Assembly (NCBI GenBank): GCA_031264145.1
Contig: JAISEK010000127.1
Location: forward strand, 37,516-101,515
From: Deltaproteobacteria bacterium
Lineage (GTDB): Bacteria; Desulfobacterota; Desulfarculia; Adiutricales; Adiutricaceae
Length of the DNA stretch: 64,000 nt
Direction of reading: 5' to 3'
The translations under genes were made by a program, and so were the position numbers. Shown here piece after piece: positions 1-8,865 of this stretch. Every line of letters begins with the position of its first letter. Position 1 is the first letter of the stretch. The notes beneath the pieces were generated by a model, which saw only the letters and a list, made by a program, of their open reading frames with translations, did no database searches and was not told the origin of the DNA.

Positions 1-167
1 TCGTCATAGGCCCTCAGGGCCAGGGCCTCCTCGACGAAGATGTGCCTTGGGACGGCCCCCATGGCCTCGAGGACCCTGGGGTCGGATATGTCGCGGGCCT
101 TGAGCTGCCGCTCGACCATGTTGGCCCGGGGCCTGGCCATTTCCTTGGAGAAGTCAGGGAGAGCCAC
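1..167 (-). CDS. pcm: Protein-L-isoaspartate O-methyltransferase (5' part only)
   Basis: Cytosolic SAM-dependent repair enzyme that methylates isoaspartyl residues in damaged proteins. Only about the first 55 codons are in the window; the gene leaves through the left edge. The reverse-strand peptide [20 protein letters not shown] followed by [17 protein letters not shown] is the characteristic N-terminus of the family. I see no SAM-binding motif because it lies beyond the edge. The GTG at 167 starts just after the stop of the SprT-like gene, suggesting translational coupling. The ATGs at 140 and 119 are alternatives, and the recognised homology begins at the ATG at 119. The family call comes from the N-terminus alone. 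Confidence 0.8.
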   Translation of the reverse strand, partial: MALPDFSKEMARPRANMVERQLKARDISDPRVLEAMGAVPRHIFVEEALALRAYD

Positions 168-169
168 GG

Positions 170-1372
170 TCAGGCCCCTGGTCCCAGATAGCCGGAAACT
201 GAGCCGCCGCGGCCGCCATCCTGGCCGATGGGTGAATAGATGTCCAGCTCCTCCCCGGCCTTGCGGCCGGCGTTGGCGGAGTATGGGGCCCGGACAAGCC
301 TCGAGGGGCCCCTGGCTCGGGTCAGCTTCACGTAGTTGTAGTCGGCGAACCTCTGGAGGCCCTCGTCCCTCTGGAGGACGAGATCGCTCGTCAGTGGCCG
401 TCGGCCGCCGGCCAGGGGAGGGGATTCCCTCCCGCGGTCCCTGGCCGCCAGGCTGAGTTTCTGGTCGAGGCTGGACAGGAGGTTGGCGATGAAGGCCCCC
501 TTGGCCCCCCGCCCCTTCTCCCCGAGCGAGGCGGCCACGGGCCTGTGCCTGTCCCACAGGGTCTCGGTGCGCTCCGTCAGGTAGTGGAAGACGTGGCTGG
601 CCATGCCCAGGTTGATCGGGCGGCCCAGGAGGTCAAACGTGCGTACGGGCCTGTTGGTCGCGGCGTCGTATGAGCGGCTGAAGACCACCTTGGCGAAAAA
701 GTGGTTCTGTATGATGTTGGCGAGAAGGTGGGTCCTCCTGTCGAGCCTGTTGGACGGCAGGGGAATGCGCCAGAGCTCGAACTCCTCGGGGCCGCCAAGG
801 TCGTTGATCGCGTCGATGTTGTGGCGGGTCATCAGCTCGCTGGCCTTGGCCAGGGCCGCCTCGGCCTCGCGAGGCTCGGGTGAGCCGGAGAGGGCCAGCA
901 GCTTCTTGATCCTGGCCAGGAGGGGGTTTTCCTTGAGGTTGGCCTCCTGGGGCCCGAAGGGCGACGGCGGCGGGCCGTTCTCGGTCAGATCGATCCTGGC
1001 CTGGCGGAAGACGCGGTGGAGCCTGATTCTCTCGCAGAAGCTCTGGAAGCTGGGGCCGTGGGGAGGCTCGTTCCTGGCCGCTTGGGGCGAGAGGCTGGAG
1101 ACCAGCTCGTGGGCCACCTCATGGCCCAGGACGCCCAGGGCCACCTCCCAGGGATGTTTCAGGATGAGCTCGCTGTTTATGCCGATATGCCTGGTCTCCT
1201 GATTGAAGAACCCCCAGCAGGAGGAGCCGTCGAAGATATCGACGTGGCTCCACGGCCAGTCTCGTTCCCAGTCCACCAGATCAAGGAGTCTCTTGCGGGC
1301 GCGCATGAGCTCAATCGCCCAGTTGTCCCTGAGCCTTAACCTGATGTCCCGCATTCTTTGGTCGAAGTCCAT
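170..1372 (-). CDS. SprT-like zinc metalloprotease domain plus DUF2786 protein
   Basis: A 400-residue protein combining a putative zinc peptidase domain with a DUF2786 domain. The HEVAH motif (HExxH, about residues 84-88) is the expected zinc/catalytic helix of SprT/SprT-like proteins. Around residues 150-190 the stretch [20 protein letters not shown] followed by [11 protein letters not shown] is typical of DUF2786, a domain often found in phage-associated or mobile-DNA proteins. The ORF track starts at 1462, but I prefer the ATG at 1372 (MDFDQRMRD). It has a GAGAGG box upstream, and the 30 extra residues look non-coding. It sits directly upstream of pcm on the same strand. The substrate is unknown; peptidase activity is inferred from the motif only. 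Confidence 0.72.
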   Translation of the reverse strand: MDFDQRMRDIRLRLRDNWAIELMRARKRLLDLVDWERDWPWSHVDIFDGSSCWGFFNQETRHIGINSELILKHPWEVALGVLGHEVAHELVSSLSPQAARNEPPHGPSFQSFCERIRLHRVFRQARIDLTENGPPPSPFGPQEANLKENPLLARIKKLLALSGSPEPREAEAALAKASELMTRHNIDAINDLGGPEEFELWRIPLPSNRLDRRTHLLANIIQNHFFAKVVFSRSYDAATNRPVRTFDLLGRPINLGMASHVFHYLTERTETLWDRHRPVAASLGEKGRGAKGAFIANLLSSLDQKLSLAARDRGRESPPLAGGRRPLTSDLVLQRDEGLQRFADYNYVKLTRARGPSRLVRAPYSANAGRKAGEELDIYSPIGQDGGRGGSVSGYLGPGA

Positions 1373-1496
1373 AAAAAGCGCCTCTCTTTTCTGGATGGCC
1401 AGGGGGAACCTGGGCGGCGTCCCGGAAAATGGACGGCTGGCCCAGGGCCTTACTTTGGGCACGCGGGGGAGGGGCCAGGCCGGAAGCCGGCAGGCC

Positions 1497-2198
1497 CTAG
1501 ACCAGGCGCCAGCGGAAGGGGTTCAGGCTCGTTCCGGCATCGACGGCGTCCAGGCCCTCGGCTTCCTTCAGCCGCCTGGAGAAATAAAGGGTGGCCGGCA
1601 GAAGGATTATCTCGAAGCCCACCTTGTAGACGTAGTTGGAGACGACCAGGGTCAGCCAGAGCCTTGCGTCGAGGAGCCCCAAAAACGCTATTGAGGCGAA
1701 AATCAGTGTATCGAGGCTCTGGCCGAAGATGGTGGAGACTACGAAGCGCCGGCCGGGGCCGTTGTCGCCCCTGGCCTTCATCCTGGAAAGGGTCATGGAG
1801 TTGGCGAACTCCCCGGCCAGATAGGCGACCAGGCTGGCCAGGGCAATCCGGGGCGTCAGGGCCAGGGCCTGGTCCCAGGCCTGGGAAGCCGCGTGTCCGG
1901 CCGGGGCAGGGAAGAGGGAGGCCACGAGGAGGCAGGCGGTGGCGACGAAAAGCGTCAGAAAGCCGGTCCAGATCACACGCCTGCTCCTGGCGAACCCGTA
2001 GACCTCGGTCAAAAGATCGCCGAATACGTAGGTCAGGGGGAACATCAGCGTCCCGGCGTCGAATTCCAGCGGCCCCATGGTGATGAGGCGGTTGGAGCAG
2101 ATGTTGGAGATGACGAGAAGCCCTGCAAAGAGCCCGGTTATGGGCTCAAGGAAGCGGGTGGGCGCTGGGGTGGCGGCTGAGGTCAAGGTCTTCTCCAT
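1497..2198 (-). CDS. yhhQ: Queuosine precursor transporter, YhhQ/VUT family (DUF165)
   Basis: Inner-membrane protein of about 233 residues, predicted to import queuosine precursors (preQ0/preQ1) for tRNA modification. The family signature is visible near the N-terminus (LVISNICSNRLITMGPLEFD, then LTYVFGDLLTEVYGFA), followed by several hydrophobic segments and the late FGQSLDTLIF region. I chose the ATG at 2198 (MEKTLTS) rather than 2264, because the extra 22 residues are polar, proline-rich and unlike the family. No strong Shine-Dalgarno is visible. It lies just upstream of the SprT-like gene on the same strand, but there is no functional link between them. Transport specificity is family knowledge, not shown here. 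Confidence 0.85.
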   Translation of the reverse strand: MEKTLTSAATPAPTRFLEPITGLFAGLLVISNICSNRLITMGPLEFDAGTLMFPLTYVFGDLLTEVYGFARSRRVIWTGFLTLFVATACLLVASLFPAPAGHAASQAWDQALALTPRIALASLVAYLAGEFANSMTLSRMKARGDNGPGRRFVVSTIFGQSLDTLIFASIAFLGLLDARLWLTLVVSNYVYKVGFEIILLPATLYFSRRLKEAEGLDAVDAGTSLNPFRWRLV

Positions 2199-2376
2199 TG
2201 GGGTTGGGCTAGCGGATGTCAGGCGGTCTGGGGAGGGGCCGGCGGCCCGGCCTGAAAGAATCATAATTATTTTTGGCCAAAAATCAAGGGCCAGGGCCGG
2301 AAAAACGTGATGCCAGGGGGGCCGCCGCGAGGGCCGAGGAGGCTCCCTCCCCCGGCCCTCCGGAGAAGGCGACGGT

Positions 2377-3639
2377 CTAGCCGGCCGGCCCCGGCGAGGC
2401 CTGTTCCCTGGGGCCGGCCGTCCCTCGCCGTATAAGGGCCCTGAGCATGAAAAGGCCGGGGAGGGTCATGAAGGCCCCCAGGAGGTAGAAGCAGGGCCAG
2501 CCCAGGTGGTCGACCAGCCAGCCCGAGGGGCTGGAGAGAAGGCTCCTGGGCAGGGCCATGAGGCTGGTCAGGAGGGCGTACTGGGTGGCCGTGTAGCTCA
2601 CGTTGGTCTGGGAGGCCAGGAAGGCCACGAAGACGGTCGACCCCGCCCCCACGACCAGGTGGTCGAGGGTGATGAAGAGGGCCAGCCAATAGCCTTTGGC
2701 CGGCAGAAGCCAAAGGGCCGTCAGGCAGGCGTTGTTGGCCAGCTGGAGCCAGCCGAAGCCCCAGAGGCAGGGGACCAGGCCCCTGAGCTTGACCATGTAG
2801 CCGGAAAGGGCGACCCCGGCCAGGGTGCCGGCCAGGCCGAAGGCCTTGACGATTAGGCCGATCTGGATCTTGGAGTAGCCGGCGGCCATGAAGAAGGTGG
2901 TGTTCAGGCTGCCGATGAGCTGCTCGCCGAACTTGTAGAAGAGGATGAAGGCCAGCAGGAGAAAGGGGTCTCTCTGGGAGAAGAAGTCCTTCATGGGCCC
3001 GGCCACGCTCTCCCGGATGGTCCTGGGGGGGCCATGGGGCACGTCCGGCTCGGGGCTGAAGAGAAGGGTCAGGGGCCCGACCAGGATGAGGCCGGCCGCG
3101 ATCCTGAAGGCCACGGCCCAGCCCAGCCGGTCGGCGACGACGAGGCCGCCGCCGGCCACGGCCACCATGCCCAGCCTGTAGCCCCAGATGTAGGCGGCCG
3201 AGCCGGCGGCCAGCTCGTGGTACAGGAGATCCTCACGCCGGTAGGCGTCGACGGCGATGTCCTGGGTGGCCGACCAAAAGCTGACCGAGGCGGCCAGGAG
3301 GACCACCCTGGGCACGTCCAGGGGGCTGGCCATCGAGAGGCCGACGAGGGACATGATGAGGCAGGCCTGGCTGATGACGAGCCAGCTCTGGCGCCGGCGG
3401 CCGAGGGGGGCGAAATAGTCCAGGTAGGGGGCCCACAGGACCTTCAGGCTGTAGGGGAGGCTGACCAGGGTCAGGAGGCCTATGGTCGTCAGATCCAGGC
3501 CGCCATCCTTGAGCCAGGCCTGGACTAGGGTGATGACCACCACCAGCGGGACCCCGGAGACGAAGCCCATCAGGAAGCTGGTGGCCAGGGGCCGGGTCCT
3601 GGCCCCGGCTAGTTCTTTACCGCGTCTTCCTTCAGCCAT
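2377..3639 (-). CDS. AmpG-like major facilitator permease
   Basis: A 420-residue polytopic inner-membrane protein of the major facilitator superfamily, most like AmpG muropeptide permeases, which bring cell-wall recycling products (anhydromuropeptides) into the cytoplasm. The N-terminus FLMGFVSGVPLVVVITLVQA followed by LVSLPYSLKVLWAPYLD matches the AmpG first helices and the loop after them, and about 12 hydrophobic segments follow. It overlaps the 3' end of the ExeA-like ATPase gene by about 30 nt, so the two are probably one transcript. The overlap with a protein that may contact the envelope fits a cell-wall theme. The substrate is inferred from the family; close relatives of AmpG can differ. 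Confidence 0.8.
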   Translation of the reverse strand: MAEGRRGKELAGARTRPLATSFLMGFVSGVPLVVVITLVQAWLKDGGLDLTTIGLLTLVSLPYSLKVLWAPYLDYFAPLGRRRQSWLVISQACLIMSLVGLSMASPLDVPRVVLLAASVSFWSATQDIAVDAYRREDLLYHELAAGSAAYIWGYRLGMVAVAGGGLVVADRLGWAVAFRIAAGLILVGPLTLLFSPEPDVPHGPPRTIRESVAGPMKDFFSQRDPFLLLAFILFYKFGEQLIGSLNTTFFMAAGYSKIQIGLIVKAFGLAGTLAGVALSGYMVKLRGLVPCLWGFGWLQLANNACLTALWLLPAKGYWLALFITLDHLVVGAGSTVFVAFLASQTNVSYTATQYALLTSLMALPRSLLSSPSGWLVDHLGWPCFYLLGAFMTLPGLFMLRALIRRGTAGPREQASPGPAG

Positions 3640-5372
3640 AGCTCAGCCACGATCAGCCACTCGTTGGAGCGGTTCTTTTCCAGGATAAGGGTTCTGAGGC
3701 CTATGTTGTGGCGGAGCTTCGAGTCGTACTTGAGGGTGAACACTGCCCAGGCCCGGCCATGGTCGGTGGGGTCGAGCATGATGAGGGGATCGGAGATGGC
3801 CAGCGTGACCTCGCCAGCGCCCATGGCCTCGGACTCCAGGGTGAGCCGGAAGTTCCGGCGGGAGATGGAGACCGGCTTGCGGCCTGGCTCGAAGAAGGAA
3901 AAGCTCTCGGCGTAGAGGGCGGCCATGTCCTCGGACCGCTTGAGCCTTTGGGCGACGGTCCATTTGTCCAAAAGCGCCGCAAGGCTGGAGGCGGGCCTCT
4001 GGGGCACCGGCTCGGCCAGGTCCTGGGGCCGGCCTATCACCAGGGGCAGGACGTCCTGGGGCAGCATCGACTCGACCTGCTGCCACAGCTTGTCGGCCGC
4101 GGCCTTGGGGACGTCGTTTTCCGGGGGATAGCGGAAGATGATGGGGGTCCGGCTCCTGGGACGGCCCACCAGGTAGAGGCCCGGCTCCCTGATGTCAGGG
4201 GCGGCTATCTCGGCCTTGAGGCCAGGGCCGGAGAGGCCTCCCTGCCAGAGGCGGGCCATCCTCTGCCCGCTCTCGACGACCAGGGCCACCGTGCTCTGGG
4301 GCAGCCGAAGGATGGTCGTCGGCAGCGACGGCAGGCCCATGGACCCCTCGTCGGCCGGGTCGGCCGCCGGGGTGGCCTCGGGGCCCACTGGCTGGGGCCC
4401 GGCATCGCGGATTTCCTCGGCGGCCACGGTCTCCTCGGCCCCGTCGGGGGACGGCCACAGGAGCCAGACCATGGCCCCGACGATCAGGACAGCGGCCATG
4501 AGGGGCGGCCAGGAGCGGCCGGCCGCATGGTGGCGCTCCCGGCCCGAGCCGGCGGCGACCTTGGCCGCCCTGGTGTCGACGGTCAGGGGGTTGTCCAGGC
4601 TGGCCTTGGCCTGGATGACGTGGTTGTTGGATATCTGGCTCTTGCCGGCCGCCCAGGCGGTCATGAGGGCCTTGTCGGCCAAGGCGTTTATTTGACCAGC
4701 CAGGCCGTGGCTGTAGCTCTGGAGGGTCGTCAGGGCCTCGGTGGAAAACAGGTCCCTAGTGGCCCCGGCGGCGCCCAGGCGGAAGCGGACATAGTCCATG
4801 GTCTCGTTGAGCCCGAAGGGGACCAGCTCCACAACCTGGCCCAGCCCCTGGAGCGCCGGCGGCGGCCAGTCCCCGGCCGGGCCGGCCAGCATCAGGGAAA
4901 CCCGCCCCCGCCAGCCGGGCTCGAGGCTGGCCAGGGCCATGAGGTCGGAAGTGGTCTCCCCGTCAAGGTCCTGGGCCTCGTCCACGGCCAGCACCAGGCC
5001 CAGGCCCTGGCCCACGTACTCGGAGACGGCGTTCTGGAAGAAGCCTATCAGCTCCTCCTCCCGGGCCGATGGAGGACACTTGAAGCCCAGGCCCAGGAAA
5101 TTCAGGGCCTCCCTCAGGATGTCGCCCAGCCTGGGGGAGGGGTCAAGGACCGGGGCCATCCTGGTCGCGTCCCTGACCGCCTGGGGCAGCCTCCTGACCA
5201 GGGTGCTCTTGCCAGAGCCCTGATGGCCCCTCAGGAGCAGAAGACCAGGCAGCCTGGGGCCGGAGAGGATTTGGCAGAGATTTTCAAAGACAGTCCCCCT
5301 GTAGAAGAATTTGGCTTCCAATGTGGCCTTGAAGGGACGATCGTTTAGCTTGAAAAACTCTTCGTAATCCAT
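3609..5372 (-). CDS. ExeA/GspA-like AAA ATPase with membrane anchor and C-terminal NTF2-like domain
   Basis: A 587-residue protein. The N-terminal AAA module carries a P-loop (GHQGSGKST, about residues 49-57) and Walker B (LAVDEAQD, about 128-135), as in ExeA/GspA ATPases that help install secretion or pilus machinery through the cell wall. A single transmembrane segment follows at about 289-307 (MAAVLIVGAMVWLLW), then an acidic/proline linker. The final roughly 130 residues (LLDKWTVAQRLKRSEDMAAL ... WAVFTLKYDS ... NEWLIVAELW) look like a periplasmic SnoaL/NTF2-type fold seen in Cds6-like proteins. The start is the ATG at 5372 (MDYEEFFKLNDRPF), where ExeA homology begins; the upstream ATG at 5435 has no ribosome-binding site. 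No secretin or pilus genes are nearby, so the partner is unknown. Confidence 0.75.
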   Translation of the reverse strand: MDYEEFFKLNDRPFKATLEAKFFYRGTVFENLCQILSGPRLPGLLLLRGHQGSGKSTLVRRLPQAVRDATRMAPVLDPSPRLGDILREALNFLGLGFKCPPSAREEELIGFFQNAVSEYVGQGLGLVLAVDEAQDLDGETTSDLMALASLEPGWRGRVSLMLAGPAGDWPPPALQGLGQVVELVPFGLNETMDYVRFRLGAAGATRDLFSTEALTTLQSYSHGLAGQINALADKALMTAWAAGKSQISNNHVIQAKASLDNPLTVDTRAAKVAAGSGRERHHAAGRSWPPLMAAVLIVGAMVWLLWPSPDGAEETVAAEEIRDAGPQPVGPEATPAADPADEGSMGLPSLPTTILRLPQSTVALVVESGQRMARLWQGGLSGPGLKAEIAAPDIREPGLYLVGRPRSRTPIIFRYPPENDVPKAAADKLWQQVESMLPQDVLPLVIGRPQDLAEPVPQRPASSLAALLDKWTVAQRLKRSEDMAALYAESFSFFEPGRKPVSISRRNFRLTLESEAMGAGEVTLAISDPLIMLDPTDHGRAWAVFTLKYDSKLRHNIGLRTLILEKNRSNEWLIVAELWLKEDAVKN

Positions 5373-5950
5373 CGGTTGTTTTCCATGGCGGCTTGGTTGG
5401 CCATAGTATTCGTTAAAATCGTTATATTTTAGCATGAATTAGAAGTCTTTTCAATTTTAGATTTAACACCACGGAAATTCTAAACATATGAAAAACTTTA
5501 TGTTTTTAGTTGGTTAAAAATGACCCACTATTTTTGGCGCCCATGGGCCAGATCCTGTCTTTTGGCAATGTCAACAACTTAAGCCAATCTTGGCATCCAG
5601 TCTCGGTATCAATTACAAAAAATCAGGCGTATTGCTCCACAGTTAGCTGACCATGGACGAGCACCTTTTTTTCATATCCGAGGGTTGGACACCTTAAGCT
5701 GTTGATATTGCGCCTCCAGCGGTTGACCTGGCGCGGACGATGACCCGGCCTTCGGCGTCAGGCTGGGCGACAATGGCGCCAAAGTCTCTTGGCCGCCCTA
5801 GCCTGGCTATGGGTGCCCCTGGCCTGGCCGCACATCTGCGGTGGCTGGTGGCCGTTCCCAGGGCGCTGGCCATGGTTTCCGGGCGACACTTCCAGGGGAA
5901 AGGCCGCCCGGCGTTTCCATTCCCGCCGGGCGGCCACTGGGGGTGGGCCG
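5373..5950. other. Intergenic region with AT-rich promoter-side DNA
   Basis: No gene recognised. The first roughly 130 bases upstream of the ExeA-like gene are AT-rich and probably hold its promoter. A short repeat element occupies 5561-5711. The GC-rich stretch 5715-5950 gives only overlapping shadow ORFs (105-111 aa on plus, 86-92 aa on minus) that resemble nothing I know. Confidence 0.5.
5561..5711. repeat. MITE-like short element, copy 1
   Basis: About 150 bp bounded by imperfect terminal inverted repeats: AATGTCAACAACTTAAG on the left and CTTAAGCTGTTGATATT on the right. A related element with the same termini and some shared interior (a TCTCGGT core) occurs at 43293-43440. There is no coding capacity. 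It could be a non-autonomous relative of an insertion sequence or a remnant of one. Confidence 0.55.
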
Positions 5951-6205
5951 TCAATCCGGCTGCGTCTCGGGATCCTGCCTGCCTTTGGCCTCGCGGAGCC
6001 GCTTCCGCGCCGACTTCTCCCGTCGCCTGGCGTCAATCTCGCGCAGCCAGGCCTTGACCGGGGCCTTCCACGGCTCGCTCCTGCTAGGGATGTTCTTGAT
6101 GAGGTTCCGGGGGTTCAGGCCTAGCCGTCTCGCCAAGGCCAGGTCATCCTCGTTGAGGCGGCACTTGCGCTTTGCCTCCTGCCAAAGTTCCTCGCTGTGG
6201 GCCAA
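5951..6205 (-). CDS. Small conserved basic protein (84 aa), TTG start
   Basis: An 84-residue charged protein of unknown function. The ORF track shows only its tail inside a longer 193-aa frame. The real start is probably the TTG at 6205, because GAGGAG lies 7-8 nt upstream and the sequence before it is low-complexity. The core ELWQEAKRKCRLNEDDLALA followed by RRLGLNPRNLIKNIP and EPWKAPVKAWLRE resembles a small uncharacterised family (LNE..I..A..LGLNP..L... EPWK pattern) found in diverse anaerobes. It follows the subtilase-N-like gene on the same strand after a 100-nt gap. I cannot assign a function. Confidence 0.6.
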   Translation of the reverse strand: MAHSEELWQEAKRKCRLNEDDLALARRLGLNPRNLIKNIPSRSEPWKAPVKAWLREIDARRREKSARKRLREAKGRQDPETQPD

Positions 6206-6305
6206 TAGTCTTACTCCTCGCGGCGAGTCCGGCCAGGACTGCGGTGCCCGGCCGCACTGTGGCGCAAATGGGATAACCCCTGTCGGGGACGGCCTGCAAA
6301 GGCTC

Positions 6306-7115
6306 TCAGGGAGCCTCGTCCCCGGCTGGCCCGCCGTCCCCCGGCGTCCTTTTCCGCGGGGCCGACGGTTTCCCGAATGGCCGCATCCTGGCAATACCGT
6401 CCACCCGGCGGACGAAGGTGAACCCGGCCAGCCTGGCCAGTCCGGCCCCCGGTCCCCTGACGGGCATGAACGAGCGGCCGTCGACGTCGACGGCGTACCC
6501 GTCGATGGCCTCGAATCCCTGGTCGGCGGCAAAGGACCTGAACTGGGCTAGCGGGAACCTGTCGTCGCGGCCGGGCATCAGATCGATGGCCACCTCGTGG
6601 CAAGTGCCGTCCAGATCCAGGCCGGGCCCGAGCTTTTCCTCCGGCTCCTCGACCCTGACGATCTCGACCGAGTTCGCCTGCCACAGGGCCTGGAGGCCCA
6701 GGCCGCCGACCAGCGCCTCCGCGCCGTCCAGGCTGGCCGCGTCGATGGCCCCGCTGACCGCGAGGAATTCCCTGGAGGCGCCGCCTGGGCCGGCCGCCCT
6801 GGGGATCCTTTCCAGGAGCCGGCTGCCCAGCCGGTTCAGCCCCAGATCCTTGAAAAGGGTCTCGGGGAAGAGGCCGGGGAACGGGCACTCCCTGGGCAGG
6901 ACGACCTCCAGCAGGGCCAGATTGCCTGGACAGGCCCCTGGCGGCAGGGTCAGTATCCTGGCCCTGGCCGCCAGGAGGTCCCCCCTGAGGATGCCTCTCG
7001 GCCGCTCGGGGTCGAAGTCAGGGCCAGGGGCTGGCGGGAAATCGGGGGTGATTTCCTCTGTCTCGGGCAGCAGGGTGGCCTGGCCAACGATGATGTCGCC
7101 TATCTTGTCGTCCAT
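6306..7115 (-). CDS. Stand-alone protein resembling the N-terminal domain of S8 (IetS-like) subtilases; protease domain absent
   Basis: A 269-residue protein starting at the ATG at 7115 (MDDKIGDIIVG), which has GAGGAG five nt upstream; the ORF-track start at 7439 lies inside the neighbouring gene. The order of motifs resembles the region that precedes the catalytic domain in subtilases paired with AAA ATPases (IetS type): FPETLFKDLGLNRLGSRLLE, then a middle section, then FMPVRGPGAGLARLAGFTF and VRRVDGIARMRPF. In those proteins this region leads straight into the Asp/His/Ser subtilase domain. Here the ORF ends 26 residues later, and I see no D-H-S motifs in any downstream frame. The protein is therefore either a truncated remnant or a separate regulatory domain. 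No ietA-like ATPase is adjacent; the upstream neighbour is a DUF1703 ATPase-like protein. Family assignment is from remembered pattern only. Confidence 0.5.
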   Translation of the reverse strand: MDDKIGDIIVGQATLLPETEEITPDFPPAPGPDFDPERPRGILRGDLLAARARILTLPPGACPGNLALLEVVLPRECPFPGLFPETLFKDLGLNRLGSRLLERIPRAAGPGGASREFLAVSGAIDAASLDGAEALVGGLGLQALWQANSVEIVRVEEPEEKLGPGLDLDGTCHEVAIDLMPGRDDRFPLAQFRSFAADQGFEAIDGYAVDVDGRSFMPVRGPGAGLARLAGFTFVRRVDGIARMRPFGKPSAPRKRTPGDGGPAGDEAP

Positions 7116-7182
7116 GGGCTCCTCGGGGAGGATGGGGGAAAACGTGTCCCGGCTGTCCCCGGGCAGGCGCGGCCAGGAGGCG

Positions 7183-8865
7183 TCACGTCCCTTGACGGTG
7201 CCTGGGGGATGGCCTGGCGGGCGGGGCCCATAGCCCCGAGACCGGCCGCCCGAAGGAAAGCTTGACCTGGTCGCGGCCGTAGATGGCCAGGCCGACAGGG
7301 AAAATCTCCTTGGCCTTGGCCAAGAACGGGCCAATGTAGCCCCGTCCCCTAATCTGTTCCAGAGCCTCCTCGACCGCTCCCAGCTGAAGCCGCCCCATCT
7401 CGCCGGGATCGAGGTCGGCCTTGCTCGTCCTTGGGACATACTTCAGCTCGATGACCGCGTAGACCTTGCCGGGCAACGAAAGGACCAAATCCGAACGGCC
7501 TTCGGCCGAGTTCGACTCCGAGGCCACGTCAAGATTCATGGAGAAAAGGAGGCCATGGATGGCCCCGTGGTAGAATGCCTCCGATGGCTGGTGAAGAAGG
7601 CTTGGGATTGAGGAGAGCAGTGAGTGGATGCAGGTCTCAAGCCACTCGGCGTCCCGATCCCGGAAGGCTTTGTTGAGTTTATTGGCCAAGTCCTTGTGCT
7701 CGGTGTTTTTGAAGCAAAAAAAATCTTTTTTTAGAGCTAAATTATAAGCTTTTCTGACTTCTTTGTTTGGCAATTTAAAATGGAAAGTTTTTTCATCGCC
7801 GTCATTGGTCACTTTGTCTATCGTGATGTAGCCGGTTTGGAATAACATGGGAGCGACATTTATATTGACGATATCAAGTTGCCTGAGCAGGGACTCGTCG
7901 TGCCCCGTCAACAGGACGTTCAGGAATTCCGATGGTTGCCTGTTCATCAGCTGCGACAAAAAAGTTGACGGTCCTGAGTCAAGCCAATAATTGTCAAATT
8001 TGCAGTAAGTGAAAAAGTTGATGATGGAAAACGGGTTCAGAACCTGCCGCCTGCCGCCAAAGTTGTACCCATCATACCAGTCAATGATCATTTTGCGCAA
8101 ACCGGCCACCGTCTTGGGCTGGTCATTGGAATCTCCCGATAGGTTCATGAGAGTTTCCTTGTAGCGGTCCGCGAAAAGCCGGTCAACGTCAGCCATGGTG
8201 AAGCCGCAGATTTCGGCAAAGGCGCGGTCCAGGGACAGGTCGACGAGGTTGCTGACGCTTTGGCCCATGGCTTTTCTGGCCAGCTGGGAGATTCCGGTGA
8301 CGAAGGAGAACTGGATGGCGCTGTCGACGTCCTTCAGGGAGCGGTAGAACCCGTGGAGTACCTCGAGATTGGCCTGGGCCTGGGCCGGTTGGGTGATTTT
8401 GTCCAAAATTGGGGCGTCATATTCATCAATAAGTATGACTACTTTATTTTTATGTTTCTTGTGAAGTTCGTTGATCAAAGATTTTAAAGCGCTTCCTGGC
8501 GTGGTTGTGTTAATTTTGATATTTTCAGAGTTAGAAATATAGCATAAATCATCAATAATAAGTTTTTTTAATATATTATGATCTGAAACATCATCATAGG
8601 CCATGCTAAGCTTAATAATAGGATATTTTATAAATTTATAGTCAGTAGAACCAATATAAAGATTATTAAAAAAGTTTTTATTGCCTAAAAAAACATGGTT
8701 CATGGTATCAAGTAATAGTGATTTGCCAAAACGGCGTGGGCGGCTTAAAAAATAAGTCTGTGGTTTTTTTAATAAATCGTATATAAATTTTGTCTTATCA
8801 GCATATATCATATTGTTATTAATTATTTTTTCAAAAGATTGGGTTATTGTTGTTAATTTTTTCAT
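7183..8865 (-). CDS. DUF1703 family: AAA-ATPase-like plus PD-(D/E)XK nuclease-like protein, copy 1
   Basis: A 560-residue protein with an N-terminal AAA-like P-loop (FLSRPRRFGKSLLLDT, about residues 39-54), a Walker B-like VVILIDEYDAPI, and a C-terminal PD-(D/E)XK signature (GRSDLVLSLPGKVYAVIELK). The family is widespread and amplified in anaerobes and gut bacteria. Its role is unproven, and mobile-element or defence roles have been suggested. The 5' two-fifths are strongly AT-rich (AAA/ATA/AAT codons), whereas the parts encoding the middle and C-terminus are GC-rich like the resident genes. Copy 2 (27310-28974) is a close paralogue with the same compositional split; copy 3 (40894-42756) is more distant. 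All visible motifs are intact, so it may be functional. Confidence 0.85.
   Translation of the reverse strand: MKKLTTITQSFEKIINNNMIYADKTKFIYDLLKKPQTYFLSRPRRFGKSLLLDTMNHVFLGNKNFFNNLYIGSTDYKFIKYPIIKLSMAYDDVSDHNILKKLIIDDLCYISNSENIKINTTTPGSALKSLINELHKKHKNKVVILIDEYDAPILDKITQPAQAQANLEVLHGFYRSLKDVDSAIQFSFVTGISQLARKAMGQSVSNLVDLSLDRAFAEICGFTMADVDRLFADRYKETLMNLSGDSNDQPKTVAGLRKMIIDWYDGYNFGGRRQVLNPFSIINFFTYCKFDNYWLDSGPSTFLSQLMNRQPSEFLNVLLTGHDESLLRQLDIVNINVAPMLFQTGYITIDKVTNDGDEKTFHFKLPNKEVRKAYNLALKKDFFCFKNTEHKDLANKLNKAFRDRDAEWLETCIHSLLSSIPSLLHQPSEAFYHGAIHGLLFSMNLDVASESNSAEGRSDLVLSLPGKVYAVIELKYVPRTSKADLDPGEMGRLQLGAVEEALEQIRGRGYIGPFLAKAKEIFPVGLAIYGRDQVKLSFGRPVSGLWAPPARPSPRHRQGT

Noticed and set aside
3708-5348. 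546-aa plus-strand ORF antisense to the ExeA-like gene
   Set aside because: It lies entirely within a well-supported minus-strand gene, has Gly/His/Pro-rich shadow composition, and shows no domain.
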